DNA from: Propionicimonas sp020161015
Lineage (GTDB): Bacteria > Actinomycetota > Actinomycetes > Propionibacteriales > Propionibacteriaceae
Direction of reading: 5' to 3'
DNA length: 64,000 nt
Assembly (NCBI RefSeq): GCF_964266745.1
Contig: NZ_CAXWGX010000030.1
Location: 72,273 to 136,272 of the forward strand
Shown here: in pieces, positions 12,145-20,682 of the stretch
How positions within the stretch are numbered: the stretch's first letter is position 1
Layout of the letters: every line of letters begins with the position of its first letter
The notes under the pieces: generated by a model
The model's database searches: none
Seen by the model: the letters and a program-made list of their open reading frames with translations, nothing else
Told to the model about the DNA's origin: nothing
Made by a program: the position numbers and the translations under genes

Positions 12145-12951
12145 GTGAGCACCGTCCGGATCGCCCTGGCCGCGCTGCCGTTCCCCGAGAGTCCGGACGC
12201 CGCCGTCGCGGCCGCTGTGGAAGCGATCGCTGCGGCCGCCGACGCCGGCGCCGACCTGGTCTGCTTCCCCGAGTGCTTCGTCCCCGGCTACCGCGCCCTC
12301 GGAGCGCCGGTGCCGCCGGCGACGGACGCCTGGCTCTCCGCCGCCCACCGGACGGTCGCGGACGCCGCCGGCCGCGCCGGCATCACCGTCGTGCTCGGCA
12401 CCGAGCGGTTCGTCGAGGGGGCGCTGCGCATCACGGCCCTGGTGATCGGGCCGGACGGGCGTCCGCTCGGCTGGCAGGACAAAGTGCAGCTGGACCCGAC
12501 GGAGGACGCGCTCTACGAGCCCGGCTCCGGCCGCGGCGTCTTCACCGTCGGCGACCTCACGTTCGGCGTGGTGATCTGCCACGAGGGCTTCCGCTACCCG
12601 GAGACGGTGCGCGCGGCCGTCCTCGGCGGCGCGCAGCTCGTGCTGCACCCGCACTACTCCGAGCCCGAACCGGGGTCCTTCCGGCCGACCGCGTACGCCC
12701 AGCCGGAGAACACCTTCCACGAAGCGGCCGTGCTGTGCAGGGCGGCCGAGAACGGCTGCTGGTTCGCGACTGTCACGTGTGCCGTCGACGGGTCACCGAC
12801 GACGACGGCGATCGCACGGCCCGACGGCAGCCTGCTCGCGTGGCAGGCCCATGGGCGTTCCGGCCTCCTCGTCGCCGACCTCGATCTCGCCACGGCCACC
12901 CGCTCCCTGGCGCTCCGGTTGCGCGAGGCGCCGCCCGGACGCCGCCAGTAG
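12145..12951 (+). CDS. Carbon-nitrogen hydrolase (nitrilase superfamily)
   Basis: The product is a 268-residue cytoplasmic amidase-fold enzyme. The catalytic triad is in place: Glu43 (FPECFVPGY), Lys113 (WQDKVQLDP) and Cys145 (VVICHEGFRYPE). The substrate is not evident; members act on small amides or N-carbamoyl compounds. It sits between priA and fmt, and both it and fmt have their own close -10 boxes, so operon membership is not implied. Confidence 0.85.
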   Translation: MSTVRIALAALPFPESPDAAVAAAVEAIAAAADAGADLVCFPECFVPGYRALGAPVPPATDAWLSAAHRTVADAAGRAGITVVLGTERFVEGALRITALVIGPDGRPLGWQDKVQLDPTEDALYEPGSGRGVFTVGDLTFGVVICHEGFRYPETVRAAVLGGAQLVLHPHYSEPEPGSFRPTAYAQPENTFHEAAVLCRAAENGCWFATVTCAVDGSPTTTAIARPDGSLLAWQAHGRSGLLVADLDLATATRSLALRLREAPPGRRQ

Positions 12952-12954
12952 GCT
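12949..12954 (+). promoter_or_regulatory. -10 element of leaderless fmt
   Basis: TAGGCT overlaps the stop codon of the preceding gene and lies 7 nt before ATG 12962. No Shine-Dalgarno sequence is seen. Confidence 0.5.
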
Positions 12955-12961
12955 GCGGCCC

Positions 12962-13882
12962 ATGCGTCTCGTCTTCGCCGGCACCCCGCAGGTCGCGGCC
13001 GACACCCTGGCCCACCTGCTCGACCGCGGCAGGCACGAGGTGGTCGCCGTGCTCACCCGCCCGGACGCCCCGAAGGGGCGCAGCGGTCGACCGGTCCCCA
13101 GCCCGACCGCGGCGCTGGCGCTGGAGCGCGGGATCGAGGTGCTGCGCCCCGCGCGGGCGGGCGACCCGGACCTCGCCCGGCGGCTGGCAGAGCTCGCCCC
13201 CGACTGCTGCCCCGTGGTCGCCTACGGCGGGCTCATCCCGCGGCCGCTGCTCGAGATGCCCCGGCACGGGTGGGTGAACGTGCATTTCTCGCTCCTGCCG
13301 CGCTGGCGTGGCGCCGCGCCGGTGCAGCACGCGATCCTCGCCGGGGACGAGGTCACCGGGGTGACCGTGTTCGAGCTGGTCGAGGCTCTGGACGCCGGCC
13401 CGGTGCTGGCCGCGCAGGAGTACCGGCTGGGCGAGGAGGAGACGGCCGGGGAGGCACTGGCCGCGCTCCAGGGGAGGGGAGCGGAGCTGCTGTGCCAGAC
13501 GCTGGATGCGCTCGCCGACGGGACCGCGTCCCTGACCCCCCAGCCGACGGACGGCGTGACGCTCGCCCCCAAGCTGACGGCCGAGGGCGCCCGCATCGAC
13601 TGGACGCGGTCCGCCGCCGGGATCTCGCGGCAGGTGCGGGCGAACAACCCGTCCCCGGTCGCCTGGACCGAGTTGGACGGGGAGCGCTTCCGGGTGCTGG
13701 CGGCCGTGCCGCGGGCCGACGAGGGCCTGGCCCCCGGCGAGGTGCGTGCCGGCAGGCGGGAGGCCGTGGTCGGCACCGGCGACGGATCGTTGGAGCTCCG
13801 CCAGGTGCAGCCGGCCGGACGGCGCGCGCTCGCCGGCGCCGACTGGGGCCGCGGCCTGCGCGGCCCGGGGCGGTTCACGTGA
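12962..13882 (+). CDS. fmt: Methionyl-tRNA formyltransferase
   Basis: The product is 306 residues and formylates initiator Met-tRNA. The catalytic residues fall at the E. coli numbering: Asn106 and His108 in VNVHFSLLPRWRG, and Asp144 in EALDAGPV. The folate-binding SLLP loop is intact, and the C-terminal OB-like tRNA-binding domain follows from about residue 205. The stop overlaps the rsmB start by 4 bp. Confidence 0.96.
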   Translation: MRLVFAGTPQVAADTLAHLLDRGRHEVVAVLTRPDAPKGRSGRPVPSPTAALALERGIEVLRPARAGDPDLARRLAELAPDCCPVVAYGGLIPRPLLEMPRHGWVNVHFSLLPRWRGAAPVQHAILAGDEVTGVTVFELVEALDAGPVLAAQEYRLGEEETAGEALAALQGRGAELLCQTLDALADGTASLTPQPTDGVTLAPKLTAEGARIDWTRSAAGISRQVRANNPSPVAWTELDGERFRVLAAVPRADEGLAPGEVRAGRREAVVGTGDGSLELRQVQPAGRRALAGADWGRGLRGPGRFT

Positions 13883-15225
13883 GCGGGTCGCGCCGCCGTC
13901 CCCGGCGAGCGGACCCCGCGCGCAGCACCGCCTTCCGTGTGCTGCGGGCCGTCACGGCCGACGGCGCCTACGCCAACCTGGAGCTCGCCCGCCGCCGCGG
14001 CGACCTCGGTGGTCAGGACGCGGCCTTCGCCACGGAGCTCGTCGCCGGTACGTGCCGCGCGATGGGCGGCTACGACCGGGTGATCGAGTCCGCATCGGGC
14101 CGGGCCTTGCGTACGCTCCAGCCGGCGGTCGTCGACGTGCTGCGGCTCGGCACCCATCAGCTGCTCGGCATGCGGGTGCCCGCGCACGCCGCCATCGCCA
14201 CGAGCGTCGACCTCGCCGCCCTCGAGGTGGGGGAGCGGGTGACCGGCCTGGTCAACGCGGTCCTTCGGCGGGTGGCCGAGCGGGACTGGCCCGGCTGGCT
14301 GGCCGAGCTGTCCTCCGGCGAGGACGAACTCGGCCGTCTGGCGCTGGCCAGCCACCACCCCCGGTGGATCGTCGAGGCGTGGTCGCGCGTCCTGCCCACC
14401 GCGGAGCTCGAGGACGCGCTGGCCGCCGACAACGTGGCCCCGGTGCCGAACCTCGTGGTCCGCCCGGGCCTCGCCGACCGCGCGGAACTGGGCGGGACCC
14501 CCGACCGGTGGTCGCCGTTCGGGGCGCAGCGCGACGGCGATCCCGCCGACGTCGCGGCCGTCGTCGAGGGACGGGCCGGCGTGCAGGACGAGGGCTCGCA
14601 GCTGGTGGCCCTCGCGCTCGCCCGCGCCGAGGCGCCCGGAGGCCCCTGGCTGGACGTGTGCGCGGGCCCGGGAGGAAAGTCCGCGCTGCTCGCCGGGCTG
14701 GCGCGCGAGGCGGGCACCCGGCTGGTCGCCTCGGAGCTCCAGCCGCACCGCGCCCAGCTGGTGGCGGCCAACCTTCGTGCCTACGGGCCGCCGAACCAAC
14801 CGGTCACGATCGTCGCGGACGGCACGCGCCCCGCCTGGCGTGCCGGCACCTTCGCCCGGGTGCTGGCCGACGTGCCGTGCACCGGGCTCGGCGCTCTGCG
14901 CCGGCGCCCCGAGAGCCGCTGGCGCCGCAGCCCGTCCGACCTGCCCGGGCTGGTGGGCCTGCAGCGCCGGCTGCTGGCGCGGGCGATCGAGGCCGCAGCA
15001 CCCGGCGGGGTGATCGCCTACGTGACGTGTTCGCCCCACCCGGAGGAGACCGCCGCCGTGGTCGCGGACGCGTGCGGCGTCACCCTCCTCGACGCCGCGG
15101 CGCACCTCCCGGAGGTGCCCGACGCGGCGGCCGGGAACCTCGTCCAGCTGTGGCCCCACCGGCACGGCACGGACGCGATGTTCCTCGCGCTGCTGCGGCG
15201 CGGGGGAGGCCCCGCGGATCGGTAG
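13879..15225 (+). CDS. rsmB: 16S rRNA m5C967 methyltransferase, RsmB/Fmu family
   Basis: The product is 448 residues, with an N-terminal NusB-like domain (about 15-150) and a C-terminal Rossmann methyltransferase. The two catalytic cysteines of m5C enzymes are visible: Cys334 in ADVPCTGLG (motif IV) and Cys384 in YVTCSPHPEE (motif VI). The SAM site is DVCAGPGGKSALL. GTG 13879 overlaps the fmt stop (GTGA), so the fmt-rsmB pair is translation-coupled, as in many bacteria. Confidence 0.94.
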   Translation: MSGSRRRPRRADPARSTAFRVLRAVTADGAYANLELARRRGDLGGQDAAFATELVAGTCRAMGGYDRVIESASGRALRTLQPAVVDVLRLGTHQLLGMRVPAHAAIATSVDLAALEVGERVTGLVNAVLRRVAERDWPGWLAELSSGEDELGRLALASHHPRWIVEAWSRVLPTAELEDALAADNVAPVPNLVVRPGLADRAELGGTPDRWSPFGAQRDGDPADVAAVVEGRAGVQDEGSQLVALALARAEAPGGPWLDVCAGPGGKSALLAGLAREAGTRLVASELQPHRAQLVAANLRAYGPPNQPVTIVADGTRPAWRAGTFARVLADVPCTGLGALRRRPESRWRRSPSDLPGLVGLQRRLLARAIEAAAPGGVIAYVTCSPHPEETAAVVADACGVTLLDAAAHLPEVPDAAAGNLVQLWPHRHGTDAMFLALLRRGGGPADR

Positions 15226-15228
15226 AGT
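15223..15228 (+). promoter_or_regulatory. -10 element of leaderless rpe
   Basis: TAGAGT begins at the rsmB stop codon and is followed by 7 nt and the GTG start of rpe at 15236. No ribosome site is present. Confidence 0.5.
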
Positions 15229-15235
15229 TCGGCCC

Positions 15236-15907
15236 GTGGGTATCCGAATCACGCCGAGCATCCTGAATGCGAACCTCGCCGACCTCAACGCGGAGATCGC
15301 CCGGATCCCGAGCGCCGACGGCGTGCACCTGGACGTCATGGACAACCGGTTCGTGCCGAACCTCACCTTCGGCCTGCCGATGGTGGAGTGCGTCCGCGCC
15401 GGCACCGACAAGCTGCTCGACATCCACCTGATGATCGCCGAGGTGGACCGCTGGGCCCCCGGGTACGCGGAGGCCGGGGCGGAGTCGGTCACGTTCCACG
15501 TCGAGGCCTCCGACGCCCCGGTGAAGCTGTCCCGGGAGCTCCGCGCGCTCGGCGCGCGGGCGTCGATGGGACTGCGTCCGGCCACCCCCATCGAGCCCTA
15601 CGCCGACCTGCTGCCCGAACTCGACATGGTGCTGCTGATGACCGTCGAGCCCGGGTTCGGCGGCCAGTCCTTCCTGGACGTGATGCTGCCCAAGATCCGC
15701 CGCACCCGCGCCCTGCTGGACGCCCACGGCGGCGACATCTGGCTCCAGGTGGACGGGGGCATCTCCGAGCAGACGATCGAGCGGTGCGTGGAAGCCGGCG
15801 CCGACACGTTCGTGGCGGGTTCCGCGGTCTACCGCGCCGACGATCCCGACGCCGTCGTGCGCGCCCTGAAGGTGCAGGCCGAGGACGCAGCGGCACACCG
15901 GGCCTGA
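15236..15907 (+). CDS. rpe: Ribulose-phosphate 3-epimerase
   Basis: The product is a 223-residue TIM-barrel enzyme of the pentose phosphate pathway. It has the metal-binding HLDVMDNRFVPNLTFG segment, the second metal His in DIHLMI, and the phosphate-binding VDGGIS and VAGSAVYRADD loops. The TVEPGFGGQSF flap is also present. The length is normal for the family. Confidence 0.96.
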   Translation: MGIRITPSILNANLADLNAEIARIPSADGVHLDVMDNRFVPNLTFGLPMVECVRAGTDKLLDIHLMIAEVDRWAPGYAEAGAESVTFHVEASDAPVKLSRELRALGARASMGLRPATPIEPYADLLPELDMVLLMTVEPGFGGQSFLDVMLPKIRRTRALLDAHGGDIWLQVDGGISEQTIERCVEAGADTFVAGSAVYRADDPDAVVRALKVQAEDAAAHRA

Positions 15908-15921
15908 GCCCGACTCTCCAC

Positions 15922-15936
15922 CCGGGTGACACCCGG
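15922..15936. repeat. Short perfect inverted repeat after rpe
   Basis: CCGGGTG and CACCCGG flank a single A, and as RNA this would fold as a 5-bp stem with a 5-nt loop. There is no T-run, so it is a weak terminator candidate. It could equally be an operator for the membrane protein gene that starts 45 bp later. Confidence 0.3.
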
Positions 15937-15981
15937 ACGGGAACTTATCGCCGTGCCGCCCGGGCTGGGAGGATTCACCAC

Positions 15982-16359
15982 GTGAAGACCGCCATCTTCG
16001 CCGCAGCCACCGTCATCGAGGTCATCGCGTGGGCCGCCATCGCCGGCTCGCTCCTGCTCCTCTTCGACGGATGGGCCGCCTGGCTCGCCGTGTCCGCCGT
16101 GTTCGCCGGCTTCGTGTTCCTGTGGGCGTCCGCCGTGCTGCCCAGGGCCCGCTGGCCCCTGCCCGCAGCGTGGCGCCTCACCTGCAAGGTGCTGACCTAC
16201 CTGTTCGCGGCGGAGGTGCTGTGGGTCGTCGCGGAATGGGCCGGGGTGACCTTCGCGGTGGCGGCGGTGTCGGTGGAGGTCCTCCAGTACCGGCTCGACC
16301 GGGAGCAGGCGGGCCAGAGGCTGGCCGCGCTCAGCCACGCCGCCGATCTCGACGCCTGA
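15982..16359 (+). CDS. Small four-helix membrane protein, YrdB/DUF2568-like
   Basis: The product is a 125-residue integral membrane protein with about four hydrophobic segments (residues 3-25, 30-50, 66-85, 88-103) and a charged C-terminal tail. Trp/Ala-rich helices and overall layout resemble the DUF2568/YrdB family, whose function is unknown. GTG 15982 follows a GGGAGG ribosome site. The end overlaps the convergent PAC2 gene by 29 bp. Confidence 0.65.
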   Translation: MKTAIFAAATVIEVIAWAAIAGSLLLLFDGWAAWLAVSAVFAGFVFLWASAVLPRARWPLPAAWRLTCKVLTYLFAAEVLWVVAEWAGVTFAVAAVSVEVLQYRLDREQAGQRLAALSHAADLDA

Positions 16360-17170
16360 GGTAGCGCTCGAACTCCGCGGCGATCACGTCCCCGCTGGGT
16401 GCAGGCGTGGCCTCGTCCCTGCGTTCCTCGAGCGCGCTGACGTAGTTGGCGATGTCGGGGTCGTCGGCGACGAGCTCGTCCACCTGCTCCACCCACTGCG
16501 CGGACTCGGTGGCGAGCTGGCCCGGATCGAGCGGCAGGTTGAGCACGTCCTCCAGGCGCACCAGCAGCGCGAGCGTCGCCTTCGGGTTGGGCGGCTCGGC
16601 GACGTAGTGCGGCACGGACGCCCACAGCGACACCACGGGGAACCCCGCCCGGTCGCACTCGTAGGACAGCACGCCGACGATCCCGGTCGGCCCCTCGTAG
16701 TCGGACAGCTCGAGGCCCAGCTCGTCGGCGAGCCCCTGGCTGCTGGCCGTGCCGCTTACCGGCACCGGACGGCTGTGCGGCGCGTCGGTGAGCAGCGCGC
16801 CGAGGAGCACCACCACCTCGGGCTGCACCGAGCGCAGCATCGACAGCAGGCGGGACACGTAGTCCTGCCAGTGGAAGTTCGGTTCGGGGCCCCCGATCAG
16901 CACCAGGTCGCGCTCGGGCAGGTGGGCCACGAGCACCTCCGTGGTCGGCCACTCGATGGTGCGGATGCCGTCGACCAGCCGGGAGGTCGGGCGGTTCACC
17001 TGGAAGTCGTAGAAGTCCTCAGGGTCGATCGCGAACTCGAGGTCGGCCTTGTAGTGGTCGACCAGATGGTCGATCACTCCGCTGGCCGCCTCACCGGCGT
17101 CGTTCCAGCCGCCGAACGCCGCGATCACGGCGGGATTGCGCAGCCCCCTGAGCCCACGAGCCTCTGCCAT
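16331..17170 (-). CDS. PAC2 family protein
   Basis: The product is 279 residues with the PAC2 fold that eukaryotic proteasome-assembly chaperone 2 shares; bacterial members are of unknown role. The family features are AAFGGWNDAGEAASGVIDHL near the N-terminus, LIGGPEPNFHW, and the PHYVAEPPNPKATLALL loop. I chose ATG 17170 rather than GTG 17179, because a TACAGT -10 box places the transcript start at about 17170. PAC2 proteins are common across actinobacteria, including ones without proteasomes. Confidence 0.85.
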   Translation of the reverse strand: MAEARGLRGLRNPAVIAAFGGWNDAGEAASGVIDHLVDHYKADLEFAIDPEDFYDFQVNRPTSRLVDGIRTIEWPTTEVLVAHLPERDLVLIGGPEPNFHWQDYVSRLLSMLRSVQPEVVVLLGALLTDAPHSRPVPVSGTASSQGLADELGLELSDYEGPTGIVGVLSYECDRAGFPVVSLWASVPHYVAEPPNPKATLALLVRLEDVLNLPLDPGQLATESAQWVEQVDELVADDPDIANYVSALEERRDEATPAPSGDVIAAEFERYLRRRDRRRG

Positions 17171-17177
17171 GGCGACC

Positions 17178-17201
17178 ACTGTAGGCCGACTCGCCTATTC
17201 T
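17178..17201. promoter_or_regulatory. Back-to-back -10 boxes for the PAC2 gene and metH
   Basis: On the minus strand TACAGT (17183-17178) lies 7 nt from the PAC2 ATG. On the plus strand TATTCT (17196-17201) lies 7 nt from the metH ATG. Both genes would be leaderless, and their -35 regions would overlap the opposite gene's control DNA. No cobalamin riboswitch fits in this 38-bp gap. Confidence 0.5.
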
Positions 17202-17208
17202 GCTCCCC

Positions 17209-20200
17209 ATGACCCGCGATCTGCGCACGGCCCTGGCGACCCGCGTCCTCGTGGCGGACGGGGGCATGGGCACGATGCTGCAGGGGTACGACCTCGGCCT
17301 GTCCGACTTCGAGGGACTCGAGGGCTGCAACGAGATCCTGAACGTGACGCGTCCCGACGTGGTGGGGGCGATCCACGCCGCCTACCTGGACGCCGGCGCC
17401 GACTGCATCGAGACCAACACCTTCGGCGCGAACCTGTCGGCGCTGGGGGAATACGACATCCCCGAGCGGATCGCGGAGCTGGCGGGGGCGGGGGCCCGCA
17501 TCGCGCGCGCCGCGGCCGACGCGGCGTCCACGCCGGAACGTCCCCGCTACGTGCTCGGCAGCATGGGCCCGGGAACGAAGCTGCCCAGCCTGGGCCACAC
17601 CACGTACGCCCGGCTGCGGGACGCCTACCAGCAGCAGGCCGAGGCGATGATCGCCGGCGGCGTCGACGGCTTCCAGGTGGAGACGTGCCAGGACCTCCTG
17701 CAGGCCCGTGCCGCGGTCAACGGTGTCCGGCGCGCCCGGGAGGCGGCCGGCGTCGACCTGCCGGTGTTCGTCAACGTCACCGTGGAGACCTCCGGCAGCA
17801 TGCTGCTGGGCAGTGAGATCGGCGCGGCGCTGACCGCCCTCGAGCCGCTGGGGATCGACGCGATCGGCCTCAACTGCGGCACCGGCCCGACCGAGATGAG
17901 CGAGCACCTGCGGCACCTGTCACGGCACGCGGGGATCCCGCTGGTGTGCATGCCGAACGCCGGCCTGCCCGAGCTCACCCCCGAGGGCGCCCGGTACCCG
18001 ATGGGTCCCGAGGAGTTCGTCCGCTACGTCGAGCAGTACACCGCCGAGTTCGGGCTCGGCCTGGTCGGCGGCTGCTGTGGCACCACCCCGGAGCACATCG
18101 CACTGCTGGCACGGGCCGTGCACGGACGGACACCCTCCCCGCGCACCCCCGAGCGCGTGGACGCCGTGTCGTCGCTGTACGCGGAGGTCCCGCTGCGCCA
18201 GGACACCGCCTACCTGTCGATCGGTGAGCGCACCAACGCGAACGGCTCGAAGGCGTTCCGGGAGGCCATGCTGGCCGAGAACTGGGGCGACTGCCTCGAC
18301 ATCGCCAAGCAGCAGAGCCGCGACGGCGCCCACCTGCTCGACCTGTGCGTCGACTACGTGGGACGTGACGGCGTGGCCGACATGGCCGAACTGGCGTCCC
18401 GGATCGGCACCGGGGTGTCGCTGCCGATCATGCTCGACTCCACGGAGCCGGCCGTGCTGCGCGCCGGGCTGGAGCGCCTCGGCGGGCGCTGCGCGATCAA
18501 CTCGGTGAACTACGAGGACGGCGACGGCCCGTCCTCGCGCTTCGCCCAGGTGATGCCGCTGGTGAAGGAGCACGGCGCGGTCGTGGTCGCGCTGACCATC
18601 GACGAGGAGGGCCAGGCCCGGACGGCGGACTGGAAGGTCCGCGTCGCCGAGCGGCTCATCGCCGCCCTGACCGGCGAGTGGGGGCTGGCGATCGAGGACA
18701 TCATCGTCGACTGCCTGACCTTCCCGATCGCCACCGGGCAGGAGGAGACCCGCAGGGACGCGATCGAGACCATCGAGGCGATCCGCCGGCTGACCACAGC
18801 CCACCCCGGGGTGCACACCACCCTCGGCGTCTCCAACGTGTCGTTCGGCCTGAACCCCGCCGCGCGCCAGGTGCTGAACTCTGTGTTCCTGCACGAGTGC
18901 GTCGAGGCCGGCCTGGACTCGGCCATCGTGCCGGCCGCGCGCATCGTGCCGATCTCGCGCATTCCCGAGGAGCAGCGCCGGGTGGCCGAGGACCTCGTCT
19001 ACGACCGGCGCAGCGACGGCTACGACCCACTCACCCGGTTCCTCGAGCTGTTCGAGGGCGTCACCACGACGTCGACGAAGGAGGCGCGGGCCGCGGAGCT
19101 GGCCGCGCTGCCGGTCAACGAGCGGCTCCAGCGCCGGATCGTCGACGGCGACGCCAAGGGGCTGGAGGCCGACCTCGATGAGGCGCTGGCGACCACGCCG
19201 GCCCTCGACATCATCAACGACGACCTGCTCGCCGGCATGAAGGTGGTCGGCGAACTGTTCGGTTCCGGACAGATGCAGCTGCCGTTCGTGCTGGCCTCCG
19301 CGGAGGTGATGAAGTCCTGCGTCCGCTACCTCGAGCCCCACCTGGACAAGGCGGACGCCGGCGGCAAGGGCACGATCGTGATCGCCACCGTGAAGGGCGA
19401 CGTCCACGACATCGGCAAGAACCTGGTGGACATCATCCTCACCAACAACGGCTACACCGTGGTGAACCTGGGCATCAAGCAGCCGGTCAGCGCGATCATC
19501 GAGGCGGCCCTCGTGCACAAGGCCGACGCGATCGGCATGTCCGGCCTGCTGGTGAAGTCGACGGTCGTCATGCGGGACAACCTCCAGGAGCTGAACAGCC
19601 GCGGGCTCAGCGAGTTCCCCGTGCTGCTCGGCGGCGCGGCCCTGACCCGTGCCTTCGTCGAGGAGGACCTGAACGACCTCTACCACGGCGAGGTGCGCTA
19701 CGCGCGGGACGCCTTCGAGGGGCTGTCGCTGATGGAGAAGGTCGTGGCGGTGAAGCGGGGCGAGCCGGGAGCGGCACTCCCCGAGCCGCGGCGCCGCAGG
19801 GTGGTGGCGAAGCCGCGCGCGTCCGCGGACGAACCGGACGAGGAGCCGTCCGGGCGGTCCGACGTCGCGCGCGGCGGGCCCGTGCCGACCCCGCCGTTCC
19901 TCGGCAGCCGGGTCGTCAAGGGCCTGAAGCTCGCCGACATCTCGGGCTGGCTCGACGAGCGCGCCACCTTCATGGGGCAGTGGGGCCTGCGCGGCGCCGC
20001 CGGCGGGCCGAGCTACGAGGAGATGGTGGAGACCGAAGGGCGGCCCCGGCTGCGCTACTGGCTCGATCGCCTGCACACCGACTCGCTGGTGGAGCCTGCG
20101 GTCGTCTACGGCTACTGGCCCTGCCACTCCGAGGGCAACACGCTCATCCTGGGCGACCCGGAGGACCCGTCGCGGGAGGTGACCCGCTTCGACTTCCCCC

Positions 20201-20682
20201 GCCAGACCCGCGACCGCCGGCTGTGCCTGGCCGACTTCTTCCGCGACGCCCGGGAGGCCGCCGACCTCGGCCCGGACGTGATCGCGCTCCAGCTGGTGAC
20301 GATGGGCTCGGTGGTGGCGGAGGCGACGGCGAAGCTGTTCGCCGCTGACGCCTACCGGGACTACCTCGAGCTGCACGGGCTGAGCGTCCAGCTCACCGAG
20401 GCGCTCGCCGAGTACTGGCACGCCCGCGTGCGCGCGGAGCTCGGCCTCGGCGGGGACGGCGACGTGGACGCGATGATCCGCGACCAGGCCTACCGCGGGT
20501 CGCGCTACTCGTTCGGCTATCCCGCCTGTCCCGACCTGGCGGACCGGGCAAAGCTGGTCACCCTGCTCCGGCCGGAGCGGATCGGTGTGCAATTGAGCGA
20601 GGAACTTCAGCTCCACCCCGAGCAGTCCACGGACGCGCTCGTCGTGCACCACCAGGAGGCCAAGTACTTCAATGCGCGCTGA
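17209..20682 (+). CDS. metH: Cobalamin-dependent methionine synthase
   Basis: The product is 1157 residues with all modules in order. The homocysteine-binding barrel (1-~310) has Zn cysteines in LNCGTG and GGCCGTTPEHI. The pterin barrel follows (~335-600, GERTNANGSKAFREAM), then the cap helices. The B12 domain has the cobalt-ligand His733 in GDVHDIGKNLVDI, and the activation domain (~890-1157) includes YRGSRYSFGYPACPD. The enzyme methylates homocysteine with methyl-tetrahydrofolate. The stop overlaps the next gene by 11 bp. Confidence 0.97.
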   Translation: MTRDLRTALATRVLVADGGMGTMLQGYDLGLSDFEGLEGCNEILNVTRPDVVGAIHAAYLDAGADCIETNTFGANLSALGEYDIPERIAELAGAGARIARAAADAASTPERPRYVLGSMGPGTKLPSLGHTTYARLRDAYQQQAEAMIAGGVDGFQVETCQDLLQARAAVNGVRRAREAAGVDLPVFVNVTVETSGSMLLGSEIGAALTALEPLGIDAIGLNCGTGPTEMSEHLRHLSRHAGIPLVCMPNAGLPELTPEGARYPMGPEEFVRYVEQYTAEFGLGLVGGCCGTTPEHIALLARAVHGRTPSPRTPERVDAVSSLYAEVPLRQDTAYLSIGERTNANGSKAFREAMLAENWGDCLDIAKQQSRDGAHLLDLCVDYVGRDGVADMAELASRIGTGVSLPIMLDSTEPAVLRAGLERLGGRCAINSVNYEDGDGPSSRFAQVMPLVKEHGAVVVALTIDEEGQARTADWKVRVAERLIAALTGEWGLAIEDIIVDCLTFPIATGQEETRRDAIETIEAIRRLTTAHPGVHTTLGVSNVSFGLNPAARQVLNSVFLHECVEAGLDSAIVPAARIVPISRIPEEQRRVAEDLVYDRRSDGYDPLTRFLELFEGVTTTSTKEARAAELAALPVNERLQRRIVDGDAKGLEADLDEALATTPALDIINDDLLAGMKVVGELFGSGQMQLPFVLASAEVMKSCVRYLEPHLDKADAGGKGTIVIATVKGDVHDIGKNLVDIILTNNGYTVVNLGIKQPVSAIIEAALVHKADAIGMSGLLVKSTVVMRDNLQELNSRGLSEFPVLLGGAALTRAFVEEDLNDLYHGEVRYARDAFEGLSLMEKVVAVKRGEPGAALPEPRRRRVVAKPRASADEPDEEPSGRSDVARGGPVPTPPFLGSRVVKGLKLADISGWLDERATFMGQWGLRGAAGGPSYEEMVETEGRPRLRYWLDRLHTDSLVEPAVVYGYWPCHSEGNTLILGDPEDPSREVTRFDFPRQTRDRRLCLADFFRDAREAADLGPDVIALQLVTMGSVVAEATAKLFAADAYRDYLELHGLSVQLTEALAEYWHARVRAELGLGGDGDVDAMIRDQAYRGSRYSFGYPACPDLADRAKLVTLLRPERIGVQLSEELQLHPEQSTDALVVHHQEAKYFNAR

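Noticed and set aside
9700..12720. A 1006-codon minus-strand frame through priA and the nitrilase gene
   Set aside because: Only the last 116 residues (the VOC protein) look real; the rest mirrors priA codons.
17100..17208. Cobalamin riboswitch upstream of metH
   Set aside because: The gap is 38 bp to a divergent start codon, so there is no space and no conserved B12-box is seen.
17920..20652. A 910-codon minus-strand frame opposite metH
   Set aside because: Its composition is that of an antisense shadow, and metH is complete and coupled to neighbours.
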